Shown: positions 1 through 8,088, numbered from the stretch's first letter. The stretch: DNA of 64,000 nucleotides from CALFMR01 sp035550595 (GCA_035550595.1 DASZOV010000043.1:1-64000), one strand, 5' to 3'. A program made the numbers and translations. Notes: generated from the letters alone by a model not told the origin.

Positions 1-79
1 TGGATGGTCCACGGGGTTAGCTCGCACGGCGCCGCGAGACGCGGTGCGCCCGCCCGAGAGGCGGATGAGAAGAGGACAC

Positions 80-424
80 ATGAGTCAGAAGTTGTACGTC
101 GGCAATCTCCCTTTTACGACCGATGAGCAGACGCTCGAAGGCCTGTTCGCACAGGCCGGACCGGTCGAGTCAGTGCGCGTGATGCGCGATCAGGCCACGG
201 GTCGCGCCCGCGGCTTCGCCTTCGTCGAGATGGGCTCGGACGAGGCCGCTCGCGCGGCGATCGAACAGTTCCATGACAGCGAGCTCGGCGGACGGCGTCT
301 GACCGTCAACGAGGCTCGGCCGCAGGTGCCGGGCGGTGGCGGTGGCCGGTCGCGCGGCGGCTTCGGCGGCGGCGACTTCGGTGGCGGCGGTGGTGGCGGC
401 CGCCGGCGCGAGCCGCGCTGGTAG
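80..424 (+). CDS. RNA-binding protein, single RRM domain with glycine-rich tail
   Basis: A 114-aa cytoplasmic RNA-binding protein. One RRM fills residues 4-82: RNP2 is LYVGNL (5-10) and RNP1 is RGFAFVEM (44-51), with the aromatic residues that stack on RNA. A Gly/Arg-rich tail (about 86-111) follows, the architecture of the small bacterial and cyanobacterial Rbp proteins, which are often cold-regulated. The ATG at 80 is chosen over an upstream in-frame ATG at 44 because AGAAGAGGA lies just before it and the RRM begins at once. A stem-loop follows the stop. The family role is RNA chaperoning or mRNA binding; the target is unknown. Confidence 0.93.
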   Translation: MSQKLYVGNLPFTTDEQTLEGLFAQAGPVESVRVMRDQATGRARGFAFVEMGSDEAARAAIEQFHDSELGGRRLTVNEARPQVPGGGGGRSRGGFGGGDFGGGGGGGRRREPRW

Positions 425-441
425 TTCGACACACGGGACGT

Positions 442-472
442 CCGGACGATCGCCGTGGAGGCGGTCGTCCGG
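442..472 (+). terminator. Stem-loop downstream of the RRM gene
   Basis: A 13-bp stem (442-454 with 460-472, one G-U wobble) and a 5-nt loop begins 17 bases after the RRM stop codon. No U-tract follows, so it may be a terminator of the kind common in GC-rich genomes or an mRNA 3'-end stabiliser. Confidence 0.45.
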
Positions 473-529
473 GCGCACCACCCAGTTCATGACGTCCACG
501 TCGGGACGTCCACGAGGAGAGGTGCAGGG

Positions 530-763
530 ATGCGGCTGTTCACCAACGGCAATCGAGTGACTCAGGCTCAATATGGTCCCGGCACCATCGTGTCGACCGA
601 TGAACGCTACACGGTCATCGAGTTCGACGAACACGGCCAGCGCAAGTTCGTCACGACCATGGTGACGCTCGAAGCGACGAGCGCCCCCGCGCCGGCCAAA
701 GCCGAAACCAAGAGCCGTCGTCGCAAGTCGACCACGGCGGCCGCCGCGGCGGCGAAGGCCTGA
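530..763 (+). CDS. Small protein with SH3/Tudor-like N-terminus and basic alanine-rich tail
   Basis: A 77-aa protein. Residues 5-45 contain a short beta-barrel pattern (a YGPGTIV strand, then YTVIEFDEHG and a KFVT strand) like the Tudor/KOW-type folds at the C-termini of UvrD/PcrA or in DUF3553 proteins. The tail is basic (KSRRRKS) and ends in poly-alanine. The start is the ATG at 530, which has GGAGAGG upstream; the longer frame from 455 would cross the stem-loop at 442-472. It sits in the same direction as the RRM gene, so a nucleic-acid-associated role is plausible but not shown. I do not recognise a named family. Confidence 0.75.
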   Translation: MRLFTNGNRVTQAQYGPGTIVSTDERYTVIEFDEHGQRKFVTTMVTLEATSAPAPAKAETKSRRRKSTTAAAAAAKA

Positions 764-770
764 CGGTCCG

Positions 771-1496
771 TTATCGGCGCGTCTCGGCGCCCACGCGAGC
801 GGTTCGCGATCGCGGTGCGCGTCGGCTGGGCTGTCTCTCGATCAGCGCCCGCGCGCGTTTCAAATCACTCACGAGCTCTTCGTACGCACGACGGCGTTCG
901 TCGTCTCCCGGTGCCCGCAGCACGGAGGACGGATGTCGCGTCGCCACGGCCGGCGTTCCCGACGCCAACGTCAGCGTTTCGCCACGATGTTGCATGAGGC
1001 GGAATCCTGGGCTCATGAGCGACTGGGCCGCTGTCGCGCCGAGCAGCACGACGACGCGCGGATGGACGGCGCGGATTTCGGCCTCGAGCCACGGCCGGCA
1101 GGCGGACGTCTCGGCGGTCGAGGGCCGCTTGTGAATCCGGCGGCGACCGCGCGGTTCCCATTTGAAGTGTTTGACGGCGTTGGTGACGTAGGCGCGATCG
1201 CGCAATAGCCCGGCGTCGGCGAGCGCGCGGTCCAGCAGTCGTCCGGCGGGTCCAACGAACGGATGACCGGCGACGTCCTCGGCATCGCCTGGCTGTTCGC
1301 CGACCAGCATGACGTCAGCGCCGGCCGGTCCTTCGCCGAAGACGGTCTGCGTGGCGCGGGCGAACAGCGGACAGCCGCGGCACCGCCGCGCGGCTCGCGC
1401 CAGGACGCCGAGGTCGTCGCTCTCGGGCACGTACGCGTCGGCCGAGAGCTGCTGCGTCTTCGGCATGAGGTCCGTGACGGACCGGCGTGCGGGCAT
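771..1496 (-). CDS. udgX: UdgX-type uracil-DNA glycosylase
   Basis: A 241-aa enzyme of the uracil-DNA glycosylase superfamily, related to the Fe-S family 4. Motif A is GEQPG (66-70), and the distinctive loop RRRIHKRP places a histidine at residue 122. In UdgX this R-loop histidine attacks C1' of the deoxyuridine and leaves the protein covalently attached to DNA. CRGC (39-42) and Cys133 are probable Fe-S ligands; a fourth cysteine is not seen, and His110 in KHFKW occupies the corresponding place (inference). The start is the ATG at 1496 with AGGGAGA upstream. The frame stays open to 2042, but that extension is low-complexity and antisense to another gene. It ends 7 bases from the convergent gene at 530-763. 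Confidence 0.93.
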   Translation of the reverse strand: MPARRSVTDLMPKTQQLSADAYVPESDDLGVLARAARRCRGCPLFARATQTVFGEGPAGADVMLVGEQPGDAEDVAGHPFVGPAGRLLDRALADAGLLRDRAYVTNAVKHFKWEPRGRRRIHKRPSTAETSACRPWLEAEIRAVHPRVVVLLGATAAQSLMSPGFRLMQHRGETLTLASGTPAVATRHPSSVLRAPGDDERRRAYEELVSDLKRARALIERQPSRRAPRSRTARVGAETRR

Positions 1497-1708
1497 GTGA
1501 TGTCTCCCTGCACGCTTCGGACCGCCTGATGTCGGCCGCCTGCGTGGAATTTGCCTGCGACACGGACGGCATCGACGAGTCATAATGAGCGGATAGGAAC
1601 CCTGCGCAGGGCACGATCGTTGCGGCGCGTGCCGCGGCCCTGCGCGGACCGATGATCCCAGCCAGCGGATGGGCGCCCGCCGGTCCCGTCCGTGTTCCAC
1701 TCGACCTC

Positions 1709-1733
1709 TCGCCGGCCGGCACGTCGCCGGCGA
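1709..1733 (+). other. Inverted repeat in the leader of the gene at 1756
   Basis: TCGCCGGC (1709-1716) and GCCGGCGA (1726-1733) form a perfect 8-bp stem with a 9-nt loop, ending ten bases before the ribosome-binding site AAGGGAG (1743-1749) of the next gene. It could be a leader hairpin or simply GC-rich sequence. Confidence 0.3.
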
Positions 1734-1755
1734 CACCCCCTGAAGGGAGCGCCCT

Positions 1756-2010
1756 GTGCAGAAGAGTCGACCAACGCAGTTGAAGCGACAGCGTGAACGC
1801 GCGCAGGCGGAGCGCCGCCAGGAAAAGGCACAGCGTCGCCTGCAGTCGCGCGCGCGCCGCGCGGACATGCCGCGCCGCGCCGATGGTGAAGATCCGGATA
1901 TCGCCGGCATCACGCCCGGCCCGCAGGCCTCGCCGTACCACGACTTCGAGTTCCCCCACGAAGTGGCGGCTGACGCCGATGTCGACGCCGACACGACGCC
2001 CGACGAGTAA
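1756..2010 (+). CDS. Small basic/acidic hypothetical protein
   Basis: An 84-aa protein starting at GTG with a good AAGGGAG site seven bases upstream. The first 37 residues are a highly basic Arg/Gln/Glu helix (KRQRERAQAERRQEKAQRR, predicted coiled-coil or nucleic-acid binding). The second half is acidic and ends in an Asp/Ala-rich tail. Short proteins of this charge pattern recur in Acidobacteriota and Deltaproteobacteria, but I know no assigned function. It stands alone between the divergent udgX gene and the ABC exporter. Confidence 0.7.
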   Translation: MQKSRPTQLKRQRERAQAERRQEKAQRRLQSRARRADMPRRADGEDPDIAGITPGPQASPYHDFEFPHEVAADADVDADTTPDE

Positions 2011-2026
2011 AATCCGCTGAGCGGAC

Positions 2027-2049
2027 GGGCCGCGCCGCGCATGCGGCCC
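2027..2049 (+). terminator. GC-rich hairpin after the small basic protein gene
   Basis: GGGCCGC (2027-2033) pairs with GCGGCCC (2043-2049) around a 9-nt loop, 17 bases after the stop codon. No U-tract is present, so this is only a possible terminator. Confidence 0.35.
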
Positions 2050-2120
2050 GCGCCCGTTCGTCACGTGCCGGGCCGTCGCCCGGCTTTCGGTTCCGGCGAT
2101 GACGCGTGCCACGGTGGACC

Positions 2121-3038
2121 ATGAGCGCTAAGGTGACGGTCCGCGATCTCCGCAAACGCTACGGCGGAGTCGAGGCCGCCGCCGGCGTCAGCTTCGACAT
2201 TCACGACGGCGAAATCTTCGGCTTGCTCGGCCCGAACGGCGCCGGCAAGACGACCACGGTCGAGTGCGTGATCGGACTCCGCCTCCCCGACGCGGGCACG
2301 ATCGAGATTTGCGGCCTCGACGCACGCCGTCAGCCACGCGCGGTCAAACAGAAAATCGGCGCCGCGCTGCAGACGACCGCGCTCCAGGACAAGATCACGC
2401 CGCGCGAAGCGTTGGCGCTGTTCGGTGCCTTCTATGCGCGCCGCGCCGAGCCCGACGCCCTGCTCGATCGGTTCTCGCTCCGCGACAAGGCGAATGCGCC
2501 GTTCGATACGCTCTCGGGCGGTCAGCGCCAGCGGCTCGCGCTCGCGCTCGCCTTCGTCAACGAACCGGAGCTCGTGTTCCTCGACGAGCCCACGACGGGC
2601 CTCGACCCCCAGTCGCGCCTCGAGCTGCACGCCGAGATCGCGCAGATGAAGCGGGACGGCCACACGGTCCTGCTGACCACGCACTACATCGACGAAGCCA
2701 ACGCGCTCTGCGACCGCGTCGCCATCATCGATCACGGCCGGATCATCGCCGTGGGCGCGCCGCAGGATCTCATCGCCGCGTCCCAGGCCGCGCCGACCGT
2801 CTCGTTCACGACTTCGCGTCCGTTGCCCGCCGCGTCGCTCGCACCGCTCGTGCCCGCTGGCGGCCTCACACAAGACGGCTCGGCTGTCCGGTTCTCGACG
2901 ACTGATGTCCGCCGCACGCTCGGCGATCTCCTCGCGCTCGTCGATCGCGAGGGCGTGGATCTCACCGACCTGCACGTCCAGAAGACGACGCTCGAGGGTG
3001 TCTTCATCGAGCTGACGGGCAGCGATCTCCGCGACTGA
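2121..3038 (+). CDS. ABC-2 type exporter, ATP-binding subunit
   Basis: A 305-aa cytoplasmic ATPase of the CcmA/DrrA group. It has Walker A GPNGAGKTT (about 39-47), the signature LSGGQRQR, Walker B LVFLDEPTTGLDP and the H-loop histidine in TTH. The C-terminal 80 residues are the DrrA-type accessory region. The ATG at 2121 is used; an upstream ATG at 2106 would add five residues that do not fit the family. The permease gene follows after four bases, so the two are translationally coupled and make one exporter. The substrate cannot be read from the sequence. Confidence 0.95.
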   Translation: MSAKVTVRDLRKRYGGVEAAAGVSFDIHDGEIFGLLGPNGAGKTTTVECVIGLRLPDAGTIEICGLDARRQPRAVKQKIGAALQTTALQDKITPREALALFGAFYARRAEPDALLDRFSLRDKANAPFDTLSGGQRQRLALALAFVNEPELVFLDEPTTGLDPQSRLELHAEIAQMKRDGHTVLLTTHYIDEANALCDRVAIIDHGRIIAVGAPQDLIAASQAAPTVSFTTSRPLPAASLAPLVPAGGLTQDGSAVRFSTTDVRRTLGDLLALVDREGVDLTDLHVQKTTLEGVFIELTGSDLRD

Positions 3039-3042
3039 CGCC

Positions 3043-4818
3043 ATGAACGGTCTCCTGCAGGAATTCATCGTCAGTCTCCGCCTGCACTTCCGGAACCGGA
3101 TGGCGCTGATCTACAGCTACATCTTTCCGACGATCTTCCTCGTCGCCTTCTGGGTGCTCTACCGGTACGACCGCGTCCCGCTCGTCCGCCACATGGGCGA
3201 ACTGCTCACCGTGACGGCGCTCGGCGGCGCGTGCTTCGGGCTGCCGACGACAATGGTGAGCGAGCGCGAACGCGGCGTGTGGCGGCGGTTCCGGCTCGCG
3301 CCGGTATCGACCGTCAGCCTCGTCGCGAGCACGGTGATGGCGCGCTACGTTCTGCTGCTCATTGCCGGCCTGTTGCAAGTCGTGCTGGCGATGATCATCG
3401 GCATGCCGCGGCCGCCGCATCCCGTCGATCTGTGGATCGCGTTCACGTGCGTCGCGTTCGCGTTCATGGGCCTCGGGCTCGTCATCGCGATGCTCGCCGA
3501 CAACGTGCCGGCGGTGCAGGCGCTCGGGCAGTGCATCTTCCTGCCGATGCTCATCATCGGCGGCGTCGCCGTGCCGTTGGCCAGCCTGCCCGCGTGGGCG
3601 CAACATCTCTCCGCGTTCTTTCCCGGCCGCTATGCGGTCGACGCGATCCAGCAGACGGTGACGGGACCGGGGCTTTCGGCGGCCGCGTTCAGCATTCTCG
3701 CGCTCGTGCTGATTGGCCTGGCCGGATGCATTGCCGGCGCGGGTCTCTTCCGTTGGGACGCGGCAGAACGATTCTCGGCGCGCGGCGGCAAGACGTGGGT
3801 GGCGGTGGCGCTGCTGGCCTGGGTCGCGGTTGGCGCGTTTGCGGAATGGCAGGGCCGCATCGCGGCACAGACGCCGGCCGAGCCGACACGCGCGGCTGTT
3901 CCTGCGCCGGCGCCGGTCGCGCCGCCCGCAGCTAGTCCCGCAACGCCCGCGCCGTCGACTGAGTCACAGAACGCATCGGAGCCGGCCGCCGCACCGACGG
4001 CTGCGAACCGATCGACGAGCAGCACGCCGGCGCGCGAGCAACCCGCGCGTAACAGCGCGTCAACCGCCAACCAATCAGCGGCAACGACTGCCCTATCCGA
4101 CGCTGGCACGCATTCCGAAACGGCGTCTCATCCGCGGTCATCTTCGACGAGCGGACGCGCGACACCGCCCGCGACGACATCGTCACGCGGACGTGCGGTC
4201 GGCTCGTCGGCGGCGTCGACCGAGCGGCGCGAGGCCGTCGACACGGCGCCGACGCCGCCCGTCGCGCGGGACACGGACGCGGTCGGCTCGACGACGACCA
4301 ACGAACCGGCATCAGCCGCGCCCACGCGGTGGCAGGACGTCACGCTCGCGGACATCAACGACACGCTGGTCTTCGATCGCCTGCCGCCCGACACGGGCGT
4401 GGTCACGCCGGTCGCGAAGCTGGATGAGTTGGCCGATCCCGACGACAACGATCAGCTCGAGGCCATGACGGCCGCGCTCGCCACGTGGGCGCCGGGTCAG
4501 GTCGCCGATCCCGTCCAACGCGTGCGCAACTATCTGTTCGTGCCGGCCGTCATCGACGTCTTCCAGATGCCGATCGAGCGGTTCGTGCCGCTCATCATCT
4601 TCAACCGGCTGAAGACGGACATGCCGAAGGATCAGTTGGAGAAGATCCTGTACTGGATTGCCATCCACCCTGACGAGGGCGATGACTCGGCCGTCGACAA
4701 TCTGCGTCCGCTCGGTCTGCAGAACGGCCCGAGTGACATGGCTGAAGTGAGGAACCGCACGGGCGTCTACGCCGTGAAGCTGCTCGGCCGTCTGCTTGGG
4801 AAGATCGTGCAGGAGTAA
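3043..4818 (+). CDS. ABC-2 type permease with long disordered linker and extra C-terminal domain
   Basis: A 591-aa membrane protein. Residues 1-245 are a normal ABC-2 permease: about six membrane segments, beginning with YIFPTIFLVAFWVLY, and a cytoplasmic SERERGVWRRFRLAPVS loop. A further hydrophobic segment at about 250-268 (WVAVALLAWVAVGAFAEW) leads into about 160 residues almost wholly of Ala, Pro, Ser, Thr and Arg. A folded-looking acidic domain of about 160 residues (430-591, with LEKILYWIAIHPDEGD near 540) ends the protein. Ordinary partners of this ATPase are about 250 residues, so the second half is an addition. The C-terminal domain is not one I recognise; by topology it may be extracytoplasmic. 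Confidence 0.88.
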   Translation: MNGLLQEFIVSLRLHFRNRMALIYSYIFPTIFLVAFWVLYRYDRVPLVRHMGELLTVTALGGACFGLPTTMVSERERGVWRRFRLAPVSTVSLVASTVMARYVLLLIAGLLQVVLAMIIGMPRPPHPVDLWIAFTCVAFAFMGLGLVIAMLADNVPAVQALGQCIFLPMLIIGGVAVPLASLPAWAQHLSAFFPGRYAVDAIQQTVTGPGLSAAAFSILALVLIGLAGCIAGAGLFRWDAAERFSARGGKTWVAVALLAWVAVGAFAEWQGRIAAQTPAEPTRAAVPAPAPVAPPAASPATPAPSTESQNASEPAAAPTAANRSTSSTPAREQPARNSASTANQSAATTALSDAGTHSETASHPRSSSTSGRATPPATTSSRGRAVGSSAASTERREAVDTAPTPPVARDTDAVGSTTTNEPASAAPTRWQDVTLADINDTLVFDRLPPDTGVVTPVAKLDELADPDDNDQLEAMTAALATWAPGQVADPVQRVRNYLFVPAVIDVFQMPIERFVPLIIFNRLKTDMPKDQLEKILYWIAIHPDEGDDSAVDNLRPLGLQNGPSDMAEVRNRTGVYAVKLLGRLLGKIVQE

Positions 4819-4871
4819 AAAGCAACTTCGAACGGACGAGGCGCTTCCGGCGCGTCAACAGAATTTCGGAA
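4819..4871. repeat. Degenerate copy of the dispersed palindromic repeat
   Basis: The interval between the convergent ABC permease and NiCoT genes contains ACTTCGAACG followed by GACGAGGCGC and GGCGCGTC. This is the same core seen at 37024-37096 and, inverted, at 33511-33600. The flanking arms are more diverged here. The position between two convergent stops suggests a bidirectional terminator role. Confidence 0.5.
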
Positions 4872-4876
4872 CCGCG

Positions 4877-5920
4877 TCAGTCGCGCCCGGCGGGTTCGAC
4901 CGCCCATCCGCTCCATCGCCACACGGCGAGCGACGTCATCCACGCGAGGATGAACAGGCCGACGACGACGTAGCCGACCGTCTGGAAGTCGATGTCCTGG
5001 ATCGCGCCCCAGATGCCGGTGTGGATGCCGAGCAGGCGCCCCGTCACGACCGAGGCGAGCTCGATGCTGCCAATCGCGAGCGCGATGAGCACCGACAGCC
5101 CCGTCACCGTCAGGTTGTAGAAGAGCTTGCGCAGCGGATGCGCGATGGCCCAGCCGTAGGCACCGCACATGATGAAGCCGTCGGCCGTGTCCATGAGCGT
5201 CATGCCCGCGGCGAAGACCACCGGCAGCACGAGCACGGCCGCGAGCGGCAACGCCTGCGACGCGGCGACACCAGCCGTCGTGAGCAACGCGACCTCTGTT
5301 GCCGTGTCGAAGCCGAGTCCGAAGAGCAGCCCGATCCAATACATGTGACGCGGCCGCGTGACGATTGTGAACACGCCGCCGAACCAGCGCGTCAGCCAGC
5401 CCGGTGCCGCGAGCTGCGCCTCGAGATCGCGCGGATCGACCTCGTGCCGCCGGAGTGCCATGAACACGCGGAAGACGTCGACGAGCATCGCCAGGTTCAC
5501 GAGCCCGATGAGACACAGGAAGACGCCTGAGACGGTCGTGCCGATGAGCGACCCGACGTCTCGCAAATGTGGCAGCTCGGTCGTGACGAGGCGCGCGGCC
5601 AGCGCGACGGCGAGCGTGAGCGCGAAGACGACCGTCGAATGGCCGAGCGAGAAGAAGAAGCCAACGCCGAGCGGACGGCTGTTGGCCGACATCAACTTGC
5701 GCGTGGTGTTGTCGATCGCGGCGATGTGATCGGCGTCGAACGCATGGCGCAGGCCGAACGAGTACGCGAGCCCGGCGAAGCCGACCATGAACGGATAGCG
5801 TGGCGCGAGCAGCACGAGCGTCACGCCCCAGCCGACGACGTGCAACAGCAGAATCGCGGCGGCGAAGCCGAGCGCGTGCCGGCGTTCCGGACGAGTGAGC
5901 GGTGCGAAGAAACGCGACAT
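4877..5920 (-). CDS. NiCoT family nickel/cobalt transporter
   Basis: A 347-aa inner-membrane protein of the HoxN/NixA/NicT family, which takes up Ni2+ or Co2+ with high affinity. The signature HAFDADH (residues 59-65, the HX4DH motif of TM II, with both histidines needed for metal binding) is intact. Other family motifs are FFSLGHSTVV, LGFDTATEVALL and GMTLMDTADG. Eight or so hydrophobic segments are visible. The ATG at 5920 is chosen because the protein begins there; the frame is open to 6241, but that part is antisense to the cytochrome/HhH gene. It lies 35 bp downstream of that gene, so co-transcription is possible. No urease or hydrogenase gene is nearby to tell Ni from Co. Confidence 0.93.
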   Translation of the reverse strand: MSRFFAPLTRPERRHALGFAAAILLLHVVGWGVTLVLLAPRYPFMVGFAGLAYSFGLRHAFDADHIAAIDNTTRKLMSANSRPLGVGFFFSLGHSTVVFALTLAVALAARLVTTELPHLRDVGSLIGTTVSGVFLCLIGLVNLAMLVDVFRVFMALRRHEVDPRDLEAQLAAPGWLTRWFGGVFTIVTRPRHMYWIGLLFGLGFDTATEVALLTTAGVAASQALPLAAVLVLPVVFAAGMTLMDTADGFIMCGAYGWAIAHPLRKLFYNLTVTGLSVLIALAIGSIELASVVTGRLLGIHTGIWGAIQDIDFQTVGYVVVGLFILAWMTSLAVWRWSGWAVEPAGRD

Positions 5921-5955
5921 CGGCCGAGTCGAGATGAACGCGTCAGCGCCAGCCG

Positions 5956-6453
5956 TCAGAAGGCGACGGCGTCGCGTACCTGTTCGAGCGCGGCCGTGTC
6001 GATGCCGGGAACCTTCTCGAGCGCGTCGAAGTCCGCGAACGGGCCGTGCTGCTGGCGATAGGTCACGATCGCCTTGGCTTGATCGTCCGGAATGGAGAGC
6101 ACGAGCGATAGATCGTCCGCGACGTCGTGGTTGACGTTGACGCGGCCGTAATGGCGCTCGAGGTACTCGAGCACGAGGTCGAAGTCGTCGTCCGATCCCT
6201 TCGCGCCGTTCTGGATCATCTTGTCGATGACCTCGTTCCACTGATCGCGGTCGCGACGGCCGGAGATGATGCGGTCCGGCGTGTGGCAGTTGCTGCAGAC
6301 GCGCTTGAACGCCTGCGTCGCCGGATCGTTCGCGTCGTCACCGCCGGACTGGCCGGCCGACGCGGACGTCGAGGCCGACACGAGACACGCGGCCGTCAGC
6401 GTCATCGCTGCCGCGCCCAGCGCCCAGCGGAATCCCCGTCGTTCGTTCGTCAT
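5956..6453 (-). CDS. Periplasmic cytochrome c / helix-hairpin-helix fusion
   Basis: A 165-aa exported protein. It has an N-terminal signal peptide (about 1-33, cleavage after ASA) and a heme c site CSNCH (53-57) in a small cytochrome domain. A ComEA-like helix-hairpin-helix region follows at about 115-160 (LSIPDDQAKAIVTYRQ, then FADFDALEKVPGID). A heme domain joined to a DNA/protein-binding HhH is unusual; such proteins are found beside PQQ enzymes in Acidobacteriota, where the HhH may act in protein contacts. It is the last cytochrome gene of the oxidation cluster, 57 bp after the PQQ propeller gene. Confidence 0.85.
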   Translation of the reverse strand: MTNERRGFRWALGAAAMTLTAACLVSASTSASAGQSGGDDANDPATQAFKRVCSNCHTPDRIISGRRDRDQWNEVIDKMIQNGAKGSDDDFDLVLEYLERHYGRVNVNHDVADDLSLVLSIPDDQAKAIVTYRQQHGPFADFDALEKVPGIDTAALEQVRDAVAF

Positions 6454-6510
6454 CGCACACCCGCCGACGCCTGCCCCGACCGCCGGCGGACCTCCCTTCG
6501 ACAGGATACC

Positions 6511-8088
6511 TCAGCGATTCATGACGAACGCCCAGAGCGTGTCGCCGGCGCCCGCGATGACGTACTGCCGCCCGTCGAGGTCGTAGGTGATCGGGCCGTT
6601 GCTGACCGACGCGTTGAGTCCCGCGTGCCACAGCGCATCGCCCGTCGTCGCGTTGAGCGCGACGATGTCGTTCGATGGCCCGCCGGCGAAGAGCACGTTG
6701 CCGGCCGTCGTGAGCAGACCCGAGCGCGCGCTGCCCTCCCAGACGTGGCTCCAGCGGACTTTGCCGGTCTTGTAGTCCATGGCCTGGATCATCGACTGCG
6801 AGTAGCCGCCGCGATCGGTGCCGCCCCAACCTTGCGGGTTGTCGCTGGGATCGTAGATGTACCAGATGCTCCACGCGCGCGCGGCGCTGACGTAGAACAG
6901 GCCCGTTGCCGGACTGAAGCTCGGGGGCGGCCAGTTGGCCGCGCCCGCCTGGTTCGGCGTCACGAGCGCGCCGTCGAGCTGTGGCATCTTCTTCGGATCG
7001 GGAATTGGCTGCCCTTTCGCGTCGAAGCCGAGCGACCAGTTCGTCTTGACGAACTCGGACGAGACGAGCGCTTTGCCCGTCGTGCGATCCAGGACGAAGA
7101 ACTTGCCGTTGCGCGAGGCCTGCGCGAGGAGCTTTCGCGGCCGGCCGTCGACGACGTCGTCGATGAGGACCGGCGCCTGCGTCGCGTCCCAATCGTGCGT
7201 GTCGTGCGGCGACGACTGGAAGTACCACACCATCTTGCCCGTGTCGGGATTGAGCGCGACGATCGACGCGGTGAAGAGATTCGCGCCCTTGCGGTTGGCG
7301 TTCGCGACGACGGGCTGCGGGTTGCCGGTCGCGACGTAGATCAAGTTGAGATCGGGATCGTAGGTGACCGGCTGCCACGTCATGCCGCCGCCGTGACGCA
7401 TGGCGTCGAGGCTCGGCCAGGTATCGGCACCCGGATCGCCGAGGTTCTGCGGCACGACGTACCATCGCCACTGGAGCGCGCCCGTCGTTGGATCGTGCGA
7501 CTCGATGTAGCCGGGCACGTCGAGGTCGTCGCCGCTCACGCCGGTGATCACGTGGTTCTTCACGACGACCGGCGCGGCCGACGCGTAGTAGAAGAGATCG
7601 AGATCGCAGATCGTCTGCCGCCAGCGTTCCGACCCGTCCTTGATGTTGAGCGAGACGAGATGGCAGTCCGGCGTCTCGAAGTAGAGCCAGTCACCGAGGA
7701 CCGCGACGCCGCGATTGCCGATGTGGATGCCGCCGGCTGATTTCCATTGCACGTGCCAGCGCTCGCGACCCGTACGCGCATCGACCGCATAGACGTTGTC
7801 GGGATTCGCGAAGTAGAGGACGCCGTCGATCTGCAGCGGCGTCGCCTTGATCGCGCCGCCACCCGACGTGCGGTACATCCAGGCGAGGCTGAGCGATCCG
7901 ACGTTCTGGTCGGTCACCTGCGTGAGCGGGCTGAAGCGCCGGCCCGAATAGTCGCCGTTGTAGGTCGGCCACGAGGTCGTCGCCGGCTTCGCGAAGGCGT
8001 GCGGATCGAGGCTGCCCGGAGCGGACTGCGCGGCGAGCGCGACGCCCGCAAGGACAACCGTTCCGAACACGAGCGGAAGGCGGGTCAT
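6511..8088 (-). CDS. PQQ-dependent dehydrogenase-like beta-propeller protein
   Basis: A 525-aa exported protein of the quinoprotein alcohol/methanol dehydrogenase family. A signal peptide (1-20) is followed by the conserved opening WPTYNGDYSGRRFSPL, then repeated propeller blades of the type LYVATGNPQPV, GKMVWYFQSSPHD and WGGTDRGGYSQS. Size and blades fit the family without a C-terminal cytochrome domain; electrons would pass to the separate cytochrome encoded upstream. Its ATG at 8088 overlaps the cytochrome stop by four bases (ATGA), so the two are translationally coupled. The frame is open to 8475, but only antisense of the cytochrome lies there. The substrate is unknown, probably an alcohol or sugar. 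Confidence 0.92.
   Translation of the reverse strand: MTRLPLVFGTVVLAGVALAAQSAPGSLDPHAFAKPATTSWPTYNGDYSGRRFSPLTQVTDQNVGSLSLAWMYRTSGGGAIKATPLQIDGVLYFANPDNVYAVDARTGRERWHVQWKSAGGIHIGNRGVAVLGDWLYFETPDCHLVSLNIKDGSERWRQTICDLDLFYYASAAPVVVKNHVITGVSGDDLDVPGYIESHDPTTGALQWRWYVVPQNLGDPGADTWPSLDAMRHGGGMTWQPVTYDPDLNLIYVATGNPQPVVANANRKGANLFTASIVALNPDTGKMVWYFQSSPHDTHDWDATQAPVLIDDVVDGRPRKLLAQASRNGKFFVLDRTTGKALVSSEFVKTNWSLGFDAKGQPIPDPKKMPQLDGALVTPNQAGAANWPPPSFSPATGLFYVSAARAWSIWYIYDPSDNPQGWGGTDRGGYSQSMIQAMDYKTGKVRWSHVWEGSARSGLLTTAGNVLFAGGPSNDIVALNATTGDALWHAGLNASVSNGPITYDLDGRQYVIAGAGDTLWAFVMNR

Noticed and set aside
6127..7740. 537-aa open frame on the plus strand
   Set aside because: It is antisense to the cytochrome/HhH and PQQ genes and has no start site, signal or recognisable domain.
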